NCBI GenBank assembly: GCA_035574295.1 | Contig: DATLYX010000076.1 | Location: forward strand, 35,945 to 99,944 | Source of the DNA: PNAI01 sp035574295 | GTDB taxonomy: Bacteria; Pseudomonadota; Alphaproteobacteria; Rhizobiales; Xanthobacteraceae | Length of the DNA stretch: 64,000 bases | Direction: 5' to 3' | In this document: one piece after another, positions 8,457 to 19,185 of the stretch | How the letters are laid out: the number at the start of each line of letters is the position of its first letter | Position numbering within the stretch: position 1 is the stretch's first letter | The notes under the pieces: model-generated | Database searches by the model: none | The model's input: only the letters and a program-made list of their open reading frames with translations | What the model was told of the DNA's origin: nothing | Position numbers and translations under genes: made by a program

Positions 8457-8846
8457 ATGTGTTCCCGCGTATCCCGACTGTCGTCGACCGCCGCTGCCCT
8501 GCTCATCCCTCTGGCATTGCCTACCCTGATGACCGACGCCGCACGCGCACAAGGCGCCTGTGGCAAGCTTTTGGGCAAGCAGATCACCGTGCGCGGCAAC
8601 GTCACTTATGTCCAGCAACTCCAGATCGGCAACACCAAGTTCGACGTCATCATTGCGCGGACCACCGATCCCGCCTGCGGCACCATCCAGACCACCGGCA
8701 AGTGGCGCAGTTGCCAGGCAGGCATGAAATTCGTCGGCACCGGCCAGCTCCGCAGCGGCCCGGCGAGCCGCAGCGCCGGAAACATGAAGCCCGGAGCCAC
8801 CGACTACGGCTTCGAGCCGATTTCCGAGGAAGGCCTTTGCCGCTGA
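8457..8846 (+). CDS. Small exported protein, four cysteines
   Basis: This 129-residue protein starts at the ATG at 8457 with a signal peptide (hydrophobic about 11-27, likely cut after ARA near 30). The mature part has paired cysteines (GACGKLL, DPACGTI, RSCQAG, EGLCR at the end) and beta-rich sequence. It is probably periplasmic and disulfide-bonded. It follows the SET gene by 61 bases. No family is recognised. Confidence 0.6.
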   Translation: MCSRVSRLSSTAAALLIPLALPTLMTDAARAQGACGKLLGKQITVRGNVTYVQQLQIGNTKFDVIIARTTDPACGTIQTTGKWRSCQAGMKFVGTGQLRSGPASRSAGNMKPGATDYGFEPISEEGLCR

Positions 8847-8952
8847 GCTTCCACGTCAGTGCGTCGCGGTGCGCAAGTACACACGACTCCGCTTGCCGGC
8901 CTTCGTTGCTTGCCGCATTATCGCCGACACAATTTCACAATGGGGGGAAATC

Positions 8953-9246
8953 ATGCCGCTATACATTCTGTTCGTCAGTTTCACTGAGCAAGGCATCCGC
9001 AACATCAAGGACGGCCCGAAGCGCGCCAAGGCCGCCCGCGAGCTCGCAAAGAAGGTCGGAGTTGATATCAAGCAGGTTTATCTGACCTCGGGTGAGAGCG
9101 ACATTTTGGTTGTGGCCGAGGCGAAAAATGCCGACAACATCGCCAAATTCGCGTTGTCCCTGTCATCGCGCGGAAACGTGCGCACGCGCACGGTCAGAGC
9201 CTGGTCGGAATCGGAGTATATCAAGCTGGTTTCGGAACTGCCCTAG
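8953..9246 (+). CDS. GYD-domain protein
   Basis: This 97-residue protein starts MPLYILFVSFTEQGIRNIKD and has SGESDILVVAEAKNADNIAKF and a terminal ESEYIKLVSELP. That is the usual layout of GYD-domain proteins, small ferredoxin-like alpha/beta proteins of unknown function widespread in soil bacteria. The ATG at 8953 is preceded by a GGGGGAAA ribosome site. It stands alone between two exported proteins. Confidence 0.85.
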   Translation: MPLYILFVSFTEQGIRNIKDGPKRAKAARELAKKVGVDIKQVYLTSGESDILVVAEAKNADNIAKFALSLSSRGNVRTRTVRAWSESEYIKLVSELP

Positions 9247-9345
9247 AAACGCCGCGGTGCCGGCGCAACGCTTCCGCTTGGTGCGCCGCGCCGGCACCGT
9301 GCCTGTACCGTGACGCGGCGCAATCCTGACCCCGGGGAGATCCAC

Positions 9346-9684
9346 GTGGCCGTTGCCCGCATTATGATCGTTGCCGCGCTTGCACTCTCTGCGCTCTTGG
9401 CCGCCGCGCGCCAGGTTGAGGCGCTGTCCGCTGAGGAGCGCCGCGGTCGGGTGCTTGCCGTGCGGCTGTGTGCGCAGTGCCACGCCATCGGCAAGTCGGA
9501 CGCAAGCGCCCGCCCTGCGGCCCCGCCGTTGCGGCACCTGCACAAGCGCGTGAATTTGGACACCTTTGCGAGCCGGCTGCGTCAGGGATTGATGTCCGGA
9601 CACTACGACATGCCCGAGTTTCGCTTCTCGCGCGAGGATGCCCGCGCCATGGTCGCCTACTTGCGCTCAATTCAGCGGCCGTGA
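9346..9684 (+). CDS. Small c-type cytochrome
   Basis: The GTG at 9346 follows a GGGGAG ribosome site and gives a 112-residue precursor with a signal peptide (MIVAALALSALLAA). The haem motif CAQCH lies near residue 45, and a distal methionine candidate is in HYDMPEF near residue 91. This is a class I monohaem cytochrome c of the periplasm that carries electrons to or from an unidentified partner. A GTG at 9310 would add 12 residues without a better ribosome site. Confidence 0.85.
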   Translation: MAVARIMIVAALALSALLAAARQVEALSAEERRGRVLAVRLCAQCHAIGKSDASARPAAPPLRHLHKRVNLDTFASRLRQGLMSGHYDMPEFRFSREDARAMVAYLRSIQRP

Positions 9685-9689
9685 CGCCG

Positions 9690-9959
9690 CTAGCCGGCGA
9701 GGAACTCGGCGCCGATTTCGAGGCCCCGCCGCCAGCGCACGCGGCAGAGACAGCCGTGCGCGGCGTCGCGCGTGGTGAACAGCCGGAACCGCTTCATGGT
9801 GACCGCCGACCGATCGACGACCAGTCGCACGCCGGTCGGGGAAATGTCGGAAATGATGCATTTTCGCACCGAAAACCCCTCCTCCGGACGGATCCAGGCT
9901 GGAGTCCCCACTTTGCGCCGCGAGGCTTTCCGGGCACCGTTATTCATAGTGCGGGTCAT
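9690..9959 (-). CDS. PilZ-domain protein
   Basis: This 89-residue single-domain protein has an N-terminal arginine cluster (RKASRR) and DISPTG, matching the RxxxR and D/NxSxxG motifs by which PilZ domains bind cyclic di-GMP. The start is the ATG at 9959. It converges on the cytochrome gene with only 5 bases between stops. It is probably a stand-alone c-di-GMP receptor acting on motility, polysaccharide or secretion. The target is not visible. A second PilZ protein of similar size lies at 59264-59554. Confidence 0.8.
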   Translation of the reverse strand: MTRTMNNGARKASRRKVGTPAWIRPEEGFSVRKCIISDISPTGVRLVVDRSAVTMKRFRLFTTRDAAHGCLCRVRWRRGLEIGAEFLAG

Positions 9960-10274
9960 GGCGTCCCTGCGCGGGCCGCCATGTCCGGCAGCCCTGTGTT
10001 TCTCCCTGCGCCGTATTACTAACCACGATCCGTTGGATTCATTTTGATCTGTTGCATCAAATCCGCCGGTTCCCATTAGCCGAATACAAACCATCGCCGA
10101 CAGCCTCGGCCTGCTGCCGCGACCGCACCACGCCACCCGAGACTTCGGCCACACCGCTGCGCGGGGACAAACCTCCGCTGCAAAAGCTAGCGGCCCAAGC
10201 GGTTTTGGATCGGCCGCATCTGCACTAACATGGTGGCCTCGAAGGTGGGTACAATCAGTTACGATGAGGGGACC
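9960..10274. other. Intergenic region without recognisable features
   Basis: These 315 bases lie between the divergent PilZ and Bug genes and must hold both promoters. I see no gene, RNA or strong repeat. The stretch 10015-10090 is less GC-rich than its surroundings. Confidence 0.4.
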
Positions 10275-11309
10275 ATGCGAACCTTACGGTTGAGTTTCGT
10301 CGCGATCGGAGTGCTCGCGATCGTCGTCGGCACGAACCCGGCTGCCGCACAGACGCCGGAGCAGTTCTACAAGGGCAAGACCGTGGACGTGGTGATCGGC
10401 TATCCGCCCGGCGGCAGCAACGACACCTTCGGCCGACTCCTGGCGCGCCATCTCGGCAAGCACATCCCCGGCAACCCGACTGTTGTGCCGAAGAACATGC
10501 CGGGGGCAGGTTCCTTCGTCGCCGTCAACAACATGTACAACACGCTTCCCAAGGACGGCACGCAGATCGCCATCGGCGCGCCGACCACCGCCCTCGACGA
10601 AAAACTCGGCACGCCCAATGTCCGCTTCAAGACCGCGGAGTTCAATTGGATCGGCCGCATCGATTCGCTGATCAATATCGTGTTCATGTGGAAGACATCG
10701 CCGGTGAAGACATTCGCCGACGCGCAGAAGATCGAGTCGACGCTGTCCGGCACCGGTGTCGGCTCCACCGTCGCGATCTATCCCACCGTGACCAACAACG
10801 TGCTCGGCACCAAGTTCAAGCTGGTGATGGGCTACAAGGGCTCCGGCGAAGCCATGCTGGCGGTCGAGCGCGGCGAGGTGCAGGGCCACTCCACGTCGTG
10901 GACCGCGGTCAAGGTGGCGCATCCGACCTGGTGGCCGGAAAAAATGATCTCGATCCTGGTGCAGTACGGGCTCAAGCGTCACGCCGAGCTGCCTGAGATA
11001 CCGACGGTCGTGGAACTGGCCCGCACCGACGAGGAGCGCCAGATTCTCACCGCGATCATGGCGGCAACCGAGGTCGGCACCGCGTTCTTCACCACGCCGG
11101 GAGTGCCGGCCGACCGCGTAAGCGCGCTGCGGCGCGCCTTCGACGCCGCCATGAAGGACCCCGAGCTGCGGGCGGAAGCCGAGCGCATGAAACTCGCCGT
11201 CAATCCATTACCCGGTGAGGAGCTGCAGAAGGTCGTCACGAGCGTGAGCAATCTGGCTCCCGATCTGCTCGAAAAGGTTCGCACCGCCTACCGGGTCAAG
11301 CCCAACTGA
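10275..11309 (+). CDS. Bug/TctC-family periplasmic solute-binding receptor
   Basis: This 344-residue protein has a Sec signal peptide (cut near PAAAQ, residue 26) and the TctC/Bug pattern: VVIGYPPGGSNDTFGRLLARHL near 40, VPKNMPGAGS near 70, and a two-lobe periplasmic fold. Bug proteins capture carboxylates or related small acids for tripartite tricarboxylate transporters. No TctA/TctB membrane partner is adjacent, so it is an orphan receptor. It is more diverged than the three other Bug proteins in this window. An intrinsic terminator follows. Confidence 0.85.
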   Translation: MRTLRLSFVAIGVLAIVVGTNPAAAQTPEQFYKGKTVDVVIGYPPGGSNDTFGRLLARHLGKHIPGNPTVVPKNMPGAGSFVAVNNMYNTLPKDGTQIAIGAPTTALDEKLGTPNVRFKTAEFNWIGRIDSLINIVFMWKTSPVKTFADAQKIESTLSGTGVGSTVAIYPTVTNNVLGTKFKLVMGYKGSGEAMLAVERGEVQGHSTSWTAVKVAHPTWWPEKMISILVQYGLKRHAELPEIPTVVELARTDEERQILTAIMAATEVGTAFFTTPGVPADRVSALRRAFDAAMKDPELRAEAERMKLAVNPLPGEELQKVVTSVSNLAPDLLEKVRTAYRVKPN

Positions 11310-11362
11310 GGCCGAAGGCAGCGGAAGCTGCGGTTACCGTTCATGCGCCAAACGCGCGCTGT

Positions 11363-11390
11363 GCGCGGACTCCAACGGTCCGCGCGTTTT
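11363..11390 (+). terminator. Intrinsic terminator after Bug gene
   Basis: GCGCGGAC (11363-11370) pairs with GTCCGCGC (11378-11385) around a 7-nt loop. GTTTT follows. It lies ~55 bases past the Bug stop. Confidence 0.7.
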
Positions 11391-11700
11391 AAGCTCACCT
11401 TGGCCAAGGATCGGGGAAAATGCGTCACGGCGTCGGGCCCCGTGTGCTCGGCGAAGCATACCAACCTTTCCGCCGCCGCGCGCGCGGCGGCGAGCCTCTC
11501 TCAACTGCTGGTCTGCACCTGCCAAGCCGCCCAGGTCCGCACTTGGTTGTCCGGGCCCGACGCTCGTGACGAAGAACTGTACTCGCGCTCTGTTACGTCG
11601 TGCTTCACTCGCGCAGGTTCGCGATCGAGCTCTGCAACTCGCTCCCGATTTCCGTGTCAGCCCTCGTGCATTCCCGCCACTTGGGCTCGCGCGAATGAGG
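11391..11700. other. Gene-poor stretch, possibly decayed
   Basis: Short open frames exist on both strands, but none has a convincing start, domain or codon pattern. A GC hairpin (CCGCCGCCGCG / CGCGGCGGCG) lies near 11470. It may be eroded coding sequence. Confidence 0.3.
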
Positions 11701-12096
11701 TCACGGTCTCCTGAGTCTACACTTCATTTGGAGCGTCATCGTGAGACGGAAGCACGACGGAGCCAAATAAATTTTTCGCGAGCCGCCTGTGCGTTGGCAG
11801 AGCGAACGCTGCTCGGTGTCCCGATCCGAAACAACACAAAGCTCATGTGCAAATGAGAACCGCGTGTCTATGACCGGCGCACGTCGATTCAGCGCAACGA
11901 AATTCTGTCCATCGGTGATTTCTCCCGATGCGCCCGTGCCTTCGCGGCGGAGGTTGTGATAGGCGTTACGCATCTTCTGGTACCGGCGTAGCGCATGTCG
12001 CATGGAGGCGCTCTGCGCTGTCCTGTGCCGCAGGAATGACAGCTCGAAAGTGTTCTTGATCGCCAAAATTTGATCGAACTTCGCAGAACTCGCCAT
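11701..12096 (-). CDS. Hypothetical protein, doubtful
   Basis: An open frame of 131 residues starts at the ATG at 12096, just downstream of the cupin gene on the same strand. The N-terminal half is helical and basic (HALRRYQKMRNAYHNLRR). No family is recognised. Third codon positions are much less GC-biased than in neighbouring genes, so it may be a young, transferred or spurious gene. It could also be read-through of the cupin transcript. Confidence 0.3.
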   Translation of the reverse strand: MASSAKFDQILAIKNTFELSFLRHRTAQSASMRHALRRYQKMRNAYHNLRREGTGASGEITDGQNFVALNRRAPVIDTRFSFAHELCVVSDRDTEQRSLCQRTGGSRKIYLAPSCFRLTMTLQMKCRLRRP

Positions 12097-12116
12097 CCGC
12101 GAGCCGCTGCCATCGG

Positions 12117-12524
12117 TCAACCGCCCGCTTTGCCCGAATATTGCGCGTCGCTGACGTGCTCGAGCCATTCGACGTGCTTGCCGTCCAACGCCTCCTGCAT
12201 CGCAATATGCGTCATGGCCATGTTCGGCGCAGCGCCATGCCAGTGTTTTTCGCCCGGCGCAAACCACACCGTGTCCCCGGCGCGCACTTCCCGGATCGGC
12301 CCGCCCCAGGTCTGCACCAGGCCGACGCCTGCGGTGATATGGATCGTCTGGCCCAGCGGATGCGTATGCCAGGCCGTTCGCGCGCCGGGCTCGAACCGTA
12401 CCCAGGCGGCGCGCAGGCGCGCCGGTGCCGGCGCTTCGATAATCGGATCCTGCCACACGGTTCCGGTGAAATAATCGGCTGGCATGCGGCGCGAGGGCGA
12501 AGCGCCATTGGGGCGAATTTCCAT
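12117..12524 (-). CDS. Cupin-domain protein
   Basis: This 135-residue single-domain cupin has a first metal motif in GARTAWHTHPLGQTIH (two histidines and a glutamine), then a GD turn (VRAGDTVWFAPGEKHWHGA) with the second-motif histidine. The opening PADYFTGTVWQDP is typical of small cupins annotated near carboxymuconolactone decarboxylases. It probably binds one metal ion. No substrate is known. The ATG at 12524 fits the family start, and an ATG at 12536 is also possible. Confidence 0.85.
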   Translation of the reverse strand: MEIRPNGASPSRRMPADYFTGTVWQDPIIEAPAPARLRAAWVRFEPGARTAWHTHPLGQTIHITAGVGLVQTWGGPIREVRAGDTVWFAPGEKHWHGAAPNMAMTHIAMQEALDGKHVEWLEHVSDAQYSGKAGG

Positions 12525-12579
12525 CGTGAACTCCATTCGGTTCGGACCCGGCAAGCCTAGCGGGGCGGCTCCCGATTTC

Positions 12580-12795
12580 CTATCGCGAAAAAATCACACC
12601 TGTCGGGCCGCAATTGCGGCGCCCCGCAGCAATGCATTCGTCCGCCTTGCGTGCCGCCAGCAGCGCATCGATGAGCCAGACCGCAGCGGCAATGAACGCA
12701 ATCGCGGCAGCCAGAAGAAAGACATTCCCTGCGCGTCGCTTGCGCTCCTCGCCGTCCTGCTGCGGCTCGCGTTGCTGATCGGCTGTTTTCGGCAT
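12580..12795 (-). CDS. Small single-span membrane protein
   Basis: This 71-residue protein has a charged N-terminus (residues 1-24, many Gln/Glu/Lys/Arg), one hydrophobic helix (about 26-46) and a C-terminal part with two cysteines. It starts only 10 bases after the stop of cckA on the same strand, so it is probably co-transcribed. The role is unknown. Confidence 0.55.
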   Translation of the reverse strand: MPKTADQQREPQQDGEERKRRAGNVFLLAAAIAFIAAAVWLIDALLAARKADECIAAGRRNCGPTGVIFSR

Positions 12796-12805
12796 CCGGA
12801 CACCG

Positions 12806-15379
<2,574 letters not shown>

Positions 15380-15522
15380 GGCGACCTTGCGATCCGTCAG
15401 AGCGCGCAATTGAGCGTGCCCCCTTGGTGCCTCAAGCCGCGGCGTTCGCGCAAGGGCCTGCAACGCTCATTTCCCCGCCTCACACGCATCCGCCTCACAC
15501 GCCTGCATTCCCCGCCGCGAAT

Positions 15523-16614
15523 TCATGATGCGTTCTGCCGCACATTTCCTGCCCGGCGGCGCAGCTTCATCACATAGCCGATGATTTCCGCCACCGCTTT
15601 GTAATGCTCCGGCGGAATTTCCTCGTCGAGGTCGACCGTTGCATACAGCGCCCGCGCCAGCGGCGGGTTTTGCACCACCGGCACATCGTTCTCCTCGGCG
15701 ATTTCCCGGATCTTGAGCGCGACCAGATCGACACCCTTGGCCACACAAATCGGCGCATTCATGCCGCGTTCGTATTGCAGCGCCACGGCATAATGCTCAG
15801 GGTTCGTGATGACGACGGTCGCCTTGGGTACCGCCGCCATCATGCGCTTGCGCATGCGCGTCTGCCGCAATTGTCGGAACCGCGCCTTGATGATCGGGTC
15901 GCCTTCCGTCTGCTTGAATTCTTCGCGCAGCTCCTGGATCGACATCTTCTGCCGCTCGTGCCATTGCCGATACTGAAACAGATAATCGCCTGCCGCCACC
16001 AGCCCAAGGATTGCCACCACGGCGCCGAGGATTTCGAGCGACAGCGATTTCGCCAGCATCAGCACGCCGCGCAGGTCCACCGTCACCAGCGTTTCGAGGC
16101 GATCCCGCTGCGGCCACAACAGTGCCGCCATGATCGTTCCGACCAGCACGAGCTTGACCAGGCCCTTGAGCAAATTCATCAAGGCCTGTTTGGAGAACAG
16201 GCGGCGCAGACCGCCGATCAGCGAAATTTTGCTCAGCCTCGGTCGCAGCGGCTCGACCGACCACACCAGGCGGTGCTGAATGAGGTTGCCGAACAGGGCC
16301 GCGAGCATGAGCAAGAACAGCGGGACCGCCACCGCCGCAAACGTCTCGCGGCTCAGTCGATGGGCCAGCGCGAGCGCGCCGTTCGCGCTCAGCGGAATAT
16401 CGTGGGCGTTGCCGAACAGGCCGCGGAGCGTGCTGGAGAGGCTGCCCGCCACGGCGCCGGAAAAGGCGAGCAGCACCAGGGTCGCGCTGGTGATGACAAA
16501 CCAGGTGTTCACCTCCTGACTCTTGGCCACATCCCCGCGCCGGAACGCCTCCTCGAGCCGCTTTTGCGTCGGTTCTTCGGTGCGCTCGGCGTCGTGTCGT
16601 TCGGCCTCGGCCAT
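15523..16614 (-). CDS. flhB: Flagellar export switch protein FlhB
   Basis: This 363-residue inner-membrane component of the flagellar type III export gate has four helices in the first ~215 residues. A cytoplasmic domain follows whose self-cleavage changes export from rod/hook to filament substrates. The cleavage motif reads N271-P272-E273-H274 (TNPEHYAVAL) in place of the usual NPTH. The residues flanking the scissile N-P bond are intact. It lies 15 bases after fliR in the flgBC-fliE-fliQR-flhB cluster. Confidence 0.95.
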   Translation of the reverse strand: MAEAERHDAERTEEPTQKRLEEAFRRGDVAKSQEVNTWFVITSATLVLLAFSGAVAGSLSSTLRGLFGNAHDIPLSANGALALAHRLSRETFAAVAVPLFLLMLAALFGNLIQHRLVWSVEPLRPRLSKISLIGGLRRLFSKQALMNLLKGLVKLVLVGTIMAALLWPQRDRLETLVTVDLRGVLMLAKSLSLEILGAVVAILGLVAAGDYLFQYRQWHERQKMSIQELREEFKQTEGDPIIKARFRQLRQTRMRKRMMAAVPKATVVITNPEHYAVALQYERGMNAPICVAKGVDLVALKIREIAEENDVPVVQNPPLARALYATVDLDEEIPPEHYKAVAEIIGYVMKLRRRAGNVRQNAS

Positions 16615-16629
16615 GGTTGAGCCGCGTCC

Positions 16630-17400
16630 TCAGCCGCTCAGGGTGAGTGTGCGCAGCACACCGCCGAAATAATCGAGGAAAGCGCCCATCATGCTGCCGA
16701 CCGCGAGCAGGAGCGCAAGCAGCCCGGCGAGGATGAGCACCGGCATGCCGAAGAAGAACACCTGAATCTGCGGCATCAGCCGGGAAAGCACCCCGAGCCC
16801 GAGATTGAACAGAAGTCCCAACAGCAGGAACGGCGCCGCAAGCTGCACGCCGATCTGGAATGCGGTTGCGGTGGTGCGGGTGAACAGGGCGGCGATGTCG
16901 CCGGTGAGCAGGCTTTCGCCCGGCGCAAACAGCCGATAGCTGTCGTGCAAGGCGGCGATGATCAGGTGATGCAGATCGGTGGCGAAGATCAGCGTCACCC
17001 CCAGGATGGTGAGAAAATTTCCGACGATCAGTCCCTGCTGGCCCTGCGTAGGATCGACCGCGGTGATAAAGCCGAGGCCGAGCTGCTGCGCCGCCACCGT
17101 GCCCGCCACCTGCAAAGCCGAGATCGCAAGCCGCGCCACCAGCCCGAGCACGGCGCCGACCAGCATCTCCTGCCCGAGCATCATCAACACCGGCCCGAGC
17201 GAAGTCAGATCGATCTGGTACGCGCTGCGATGCAGCGGCAACAGCAGTGCGGTGAGCGCGAGCGCAACCGCAAGCCGCACGCGCGCGGGTACGCTCATCT
17301 CGCCGAGGCCCGGGAGCAGCATCACCATGGTGCCGATGCGCGCGAACATCAGCATGAAGGCCGCGCCGAGCGCCGGCAGAAATGACACATCGATCCGCAC
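16630..17400 (-). CDS. fliR: Flagellar export gate protein FliR
   Basis: This 256-residue, roughly six-helix inner-membrane protein starts VRIDVSFLPALGAAFMLMFAR and has the FliR signature MLLPGLGEMSVPARVRLAVA. With FliP and FliQ it forms the export gate core. The GTG at 17400 is chosen because it gives the family's normal N-terminus. An upstream start at 17445 would overlap fliQ and add 15 non-family residues. Confidence 0.93.
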   Translation of the reverse strand: MRIDVSFLPALGAAFMLMFARIGTMVMLLPGLGEMSVPARVRLAVALALTALLLPLHRSAYQIDLTSLGPVLMMLGQEMLVGAVLGLVARLAISALQVAGTVAAQQLGLGFITAVDPTQGQQGLIVGNFLTILGVTLIFATDLHHLIIAALHDSYRLFAPGESLLTGDIAALFTRTTATAFQIGVQLAAPFLLLGLLFNLGLGVLSRLMPQIQVFFFGMPVLILAGLLALLLAVGSMMGAFLDYFGGVLRTLTLSG

Positions 17401-17441
17401 CGGTTTAATTCCTCTCGATGACGGTCTGCGGGCTGACGCCC

Positions 17442-17705
17442 TCACCCGCCTGCGATCCGGGCGACGATTCGCATGACATGACCGTGCATGGTTTCCGCCA
17501 TGAACGGCAGCACCAGCAGGAGAGCGATGAACATCGCCAAAATCTTCGGCACGAACACCAGGGTCATTTCCTGGATCTGGGTGAGCGCCTGGACCAGCGA
17601 GATGACGACGCCGACCGCAAGCCCGACCAGCATCAACGGCGCCGCGACCAGCACCAGCGTCAGAATCGCGTCCCGCGCGATATCGAGCACCTCCGCCCCG
17701 CTCAT
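17442..17705 (-). CDS. fliQ: Flagellar export gate protein FliQ
   Basis: This 87-residue protein has two transmembrane helices and the usual pattern VVISLVQALTQIQEMTLVFVPKI between them. Four copies pack around the FliP/FliR core of the export gate. It sits 20 bases after fliE. Confidence 0.96.
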   Translation of the reverse strand: MSGAEVLDIARDAILTLVLVAAPLMLVGLAVGVVISLVQALTQIQEMTLVFVPKILAMFIALLLVLPFMAETMHGHVMRIVARIAGG

Positions 17706-17725
17706 AACCCGCCCCGGTGCCCCAA

Positions 17726-18031
17726 TCAGATCGGCATCTTCATGATGTCTTCGTAGGCCTGGATCACCTTGTCGCGAACCGCGACCACGGCATCGATGGC
17801 CACTTCCGATTCGGCGACCGCGGTGACCACATCGACGATGTTGGCCTTGCCGGCGGCGAGCGCTTGCGCCTGCCGGTCGGCGTTCTGCCCCGCCTCGTTC
17901 ACGGCGGCGAGCGCCCCTTTGAGGAGATTGCCGAAGTTCTCTCCCGAGGCGACCTCGCTTCTTTGCAGGTTGGATTCGGTGAGCCGGGCCAGGCTGGCAT
18001 AGGCCTGGGCTGCGGTGCTGGGTGAAGGCAT
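17726..18031 (-). CDS. fliE: Flagellar hook-basal body protein FliE
   Basis: This 101-residue protein has the FliE hallmarks: NFGNLLKGALAAVNEAGQNADRQ, then ANIVDVVTAVAESEVAIDAVVAVRDKVIQAYEDIMKM. FliE joins the MS ring and export gate to the proximal rod and is one of the first exported subunits. It lies 13 bases after flgC. Confidence 0.96.
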   Translation of the reverse strand: MPSPSTAAQAYASLARLTESNLQRSEVASGENFGNLLKGALAAVNEAGQNADRQAQALAAGKANIVDVVTAVAESEVAIDAVVAVRDKVIQAYEDIMKMPI

Positions 18032-18044
18032 CTAGCTCTCCCGA

Positions 18045-18455
18045 TCAGGATTTGAGGATGTCGAGCGTGCGCTGGATCATCCGGCGCGAGGCGGTGATGA
18101 CGTTGACGTTGGCCTCATACGAACGCTGCGCCTCGCGCATGTCGGTCATTTCGATCAGCGGATTGACGTTGGGGTATTTGACGTTGCCGTTGGCGTCCGC
18201 CGACGGATGCCCCGGCTCGTATTTCTGTCGGAAGTCGGACGGATCGGTGCGCACGCGGCCGAGCGTGACGACCTGCGCGCCGAGCGCGCGGTCGACTTCG
18301 GTGCGGAAGGTGACGACCTTGCGCCGATAGGGATCGGCGCCCGGCTGCGCCGCCGTGGAGTCCGCATTGGCCAAATTCTCGGAGATGATGCGCATGCGGC
18401 CGGCCTGGGCGCGCAGGCCGGACGCGGCGATGGCGATCGATTTCAGAAAGTCCAT
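18045..18455 (-). CDS. flgC: Flagellar proximal rod protein FlgC
   Basis: This 136-residue rod protein has the N-terminal IAASGLRAQAGRMRIISENLANADS and the C-terminal helix MREAQRSYEANVNVITASRRM that pack into the rod core. The start at 18455 matches family length. It is the second gene of the flgB operon. Confidence 0.96.
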   Translation of the reverse strand: MDFLKSIAIAASGLRAQAGRMRIISENLANADSTAAQPGADPYRRKVVTFRTEVDRALGAQVVTLGRVRTDPSDFRQKYEPGHPSADANGNVKYPNVNPLIEMTDMREAQRSYEANVNVITASRRMIQRTLDILKS

Positions 18456-18493
18456 GATCCCGATCCTTTGCGTTTTGTGTGCAAGGTGTGGTG

Positions 18494-18895
18494 TCACCGC
18501 TTGCCGAGGGCGGTCTTCAACAGGTTGAGGCTTTTGCTGTAGAGCATGGTGGCGGCTTGATAGTCCATCTGGTTTGCCGCGAGCTTCATCATTTCATCGG
18601 TGAGATCGACGGCATTGCCCGAGGGCCGCACGTCGTATCCCGATTGCGTTGCTTGAAACTGACTGCTGGCGCTTCCCGAGATGAGCGTCATATGCGCGGG
18701 CGACGTGCGCGCAAGACCGAGCGGCCCGCCGCCGGCCTCGGCGCCGCCGCCGACACGTGGCGGCACCAGATCGCGCGGCCGGTAGTTCGGCATGTCGGCA
18801 TTGACCACATTGGTGGCGAGCACTTGTTGGCGCTCCTGGTGCCAGTGCATGCGCGCCCGAAGCATCGAGAACAGCGGGATATTGGATATCGGCAT
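18494..18895 (-). CDS. flgB: Flagellar proximal rod protein FlgB
   Basis: This 133-residue protein has the FlgB pattern QERQQVLATNVVNADMPNYRPRD and the C-terminal DEMMKLAANQMDYQAATMLYSKSLNLLKTAL. It is the first gene of the minus-strand operon flgB-flgC-fliE-fliQ-fliR-flhB. The ATG at 18895 lies ~80 bases from a perfect CtrA-type box. Confidence 0.94.
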   Translation of the reverse strand: MPISNIPLFSMLRARMHWHQERQQVLATNVVNADMPNYRPRDLVPPRVGGGAEAGGGPLGLARTSPAHMTLISGSASSQFQATQSGYDVRPSGNAVDLTDEMMKLAANQMDYQAATMLYSKSLNLLKTALGKR

Positions 18896-18971
18896 GAGAA
18901 GGCTCGCCCTCACCGGCACAATCGAACCGCCGCGGCAGATCGTCCGGTGGGCAGACTTTGCCCGCCGTATG

Positions 18972-18987
18972 GTTAACCGCGGGTTAA
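18972..18987 (-). promoter_or_regulatory. Perfect CtrA-type box before flgB operon
   Basis: Read on the minus strand it is TTAA-CCCGCGG-TTAAC, an exact match to the TTAA-N7-TTAAC consensus. The element is itself nearly palindromic. It lies ~80 bases upstream of flgB and also faces fliO. Confidence 0.75.
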
Positions 18988-19078
18988 GTCATCGAAAAAT
19001 ATGGAGTTTGTCGCAACCGCGCATTTACCATAAAAATCTCGGAATTATCCCCGAGCGGGGACCAACTGGCCTTTTCTG

Positions 19079-19094
19079 TTAAGAATTTGTTAGC
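19079..19094 (+). promoter_or_regulatory. Near-perfect CtrA-type box before fliO
   Basis: TTAA-GAATTTG-TTAGC has one mismatch to TTAA-N7-TTAAC. It lies ~92 bases upstream of the fliO ATG. Confidence 0.55.
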
Positions 19095-19185
19095 ATTGCC
19101 GTCGGCAAATATTGCCGCCCGCGTTAACCAGCCGGGCTCTGCGTCCCTGCGGGCTCGCGCGTGATTGCGTGCCAGGAACCGTCCC

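Noticed and set aside
6432..8846. 804-residue plus-strand open frame
   Set aside because: It runs antisense through the luciferase-like gene and out of frame through the SET gene. Only its last 129 codons, from 8457, look like a real exported protein.
11343..11714. 123-residue plus-strand open frame
   Set aside because: It starts inside the terminator region, is rich in Ser/Arg/Ala and has no recognisable fold. It is probably chance.
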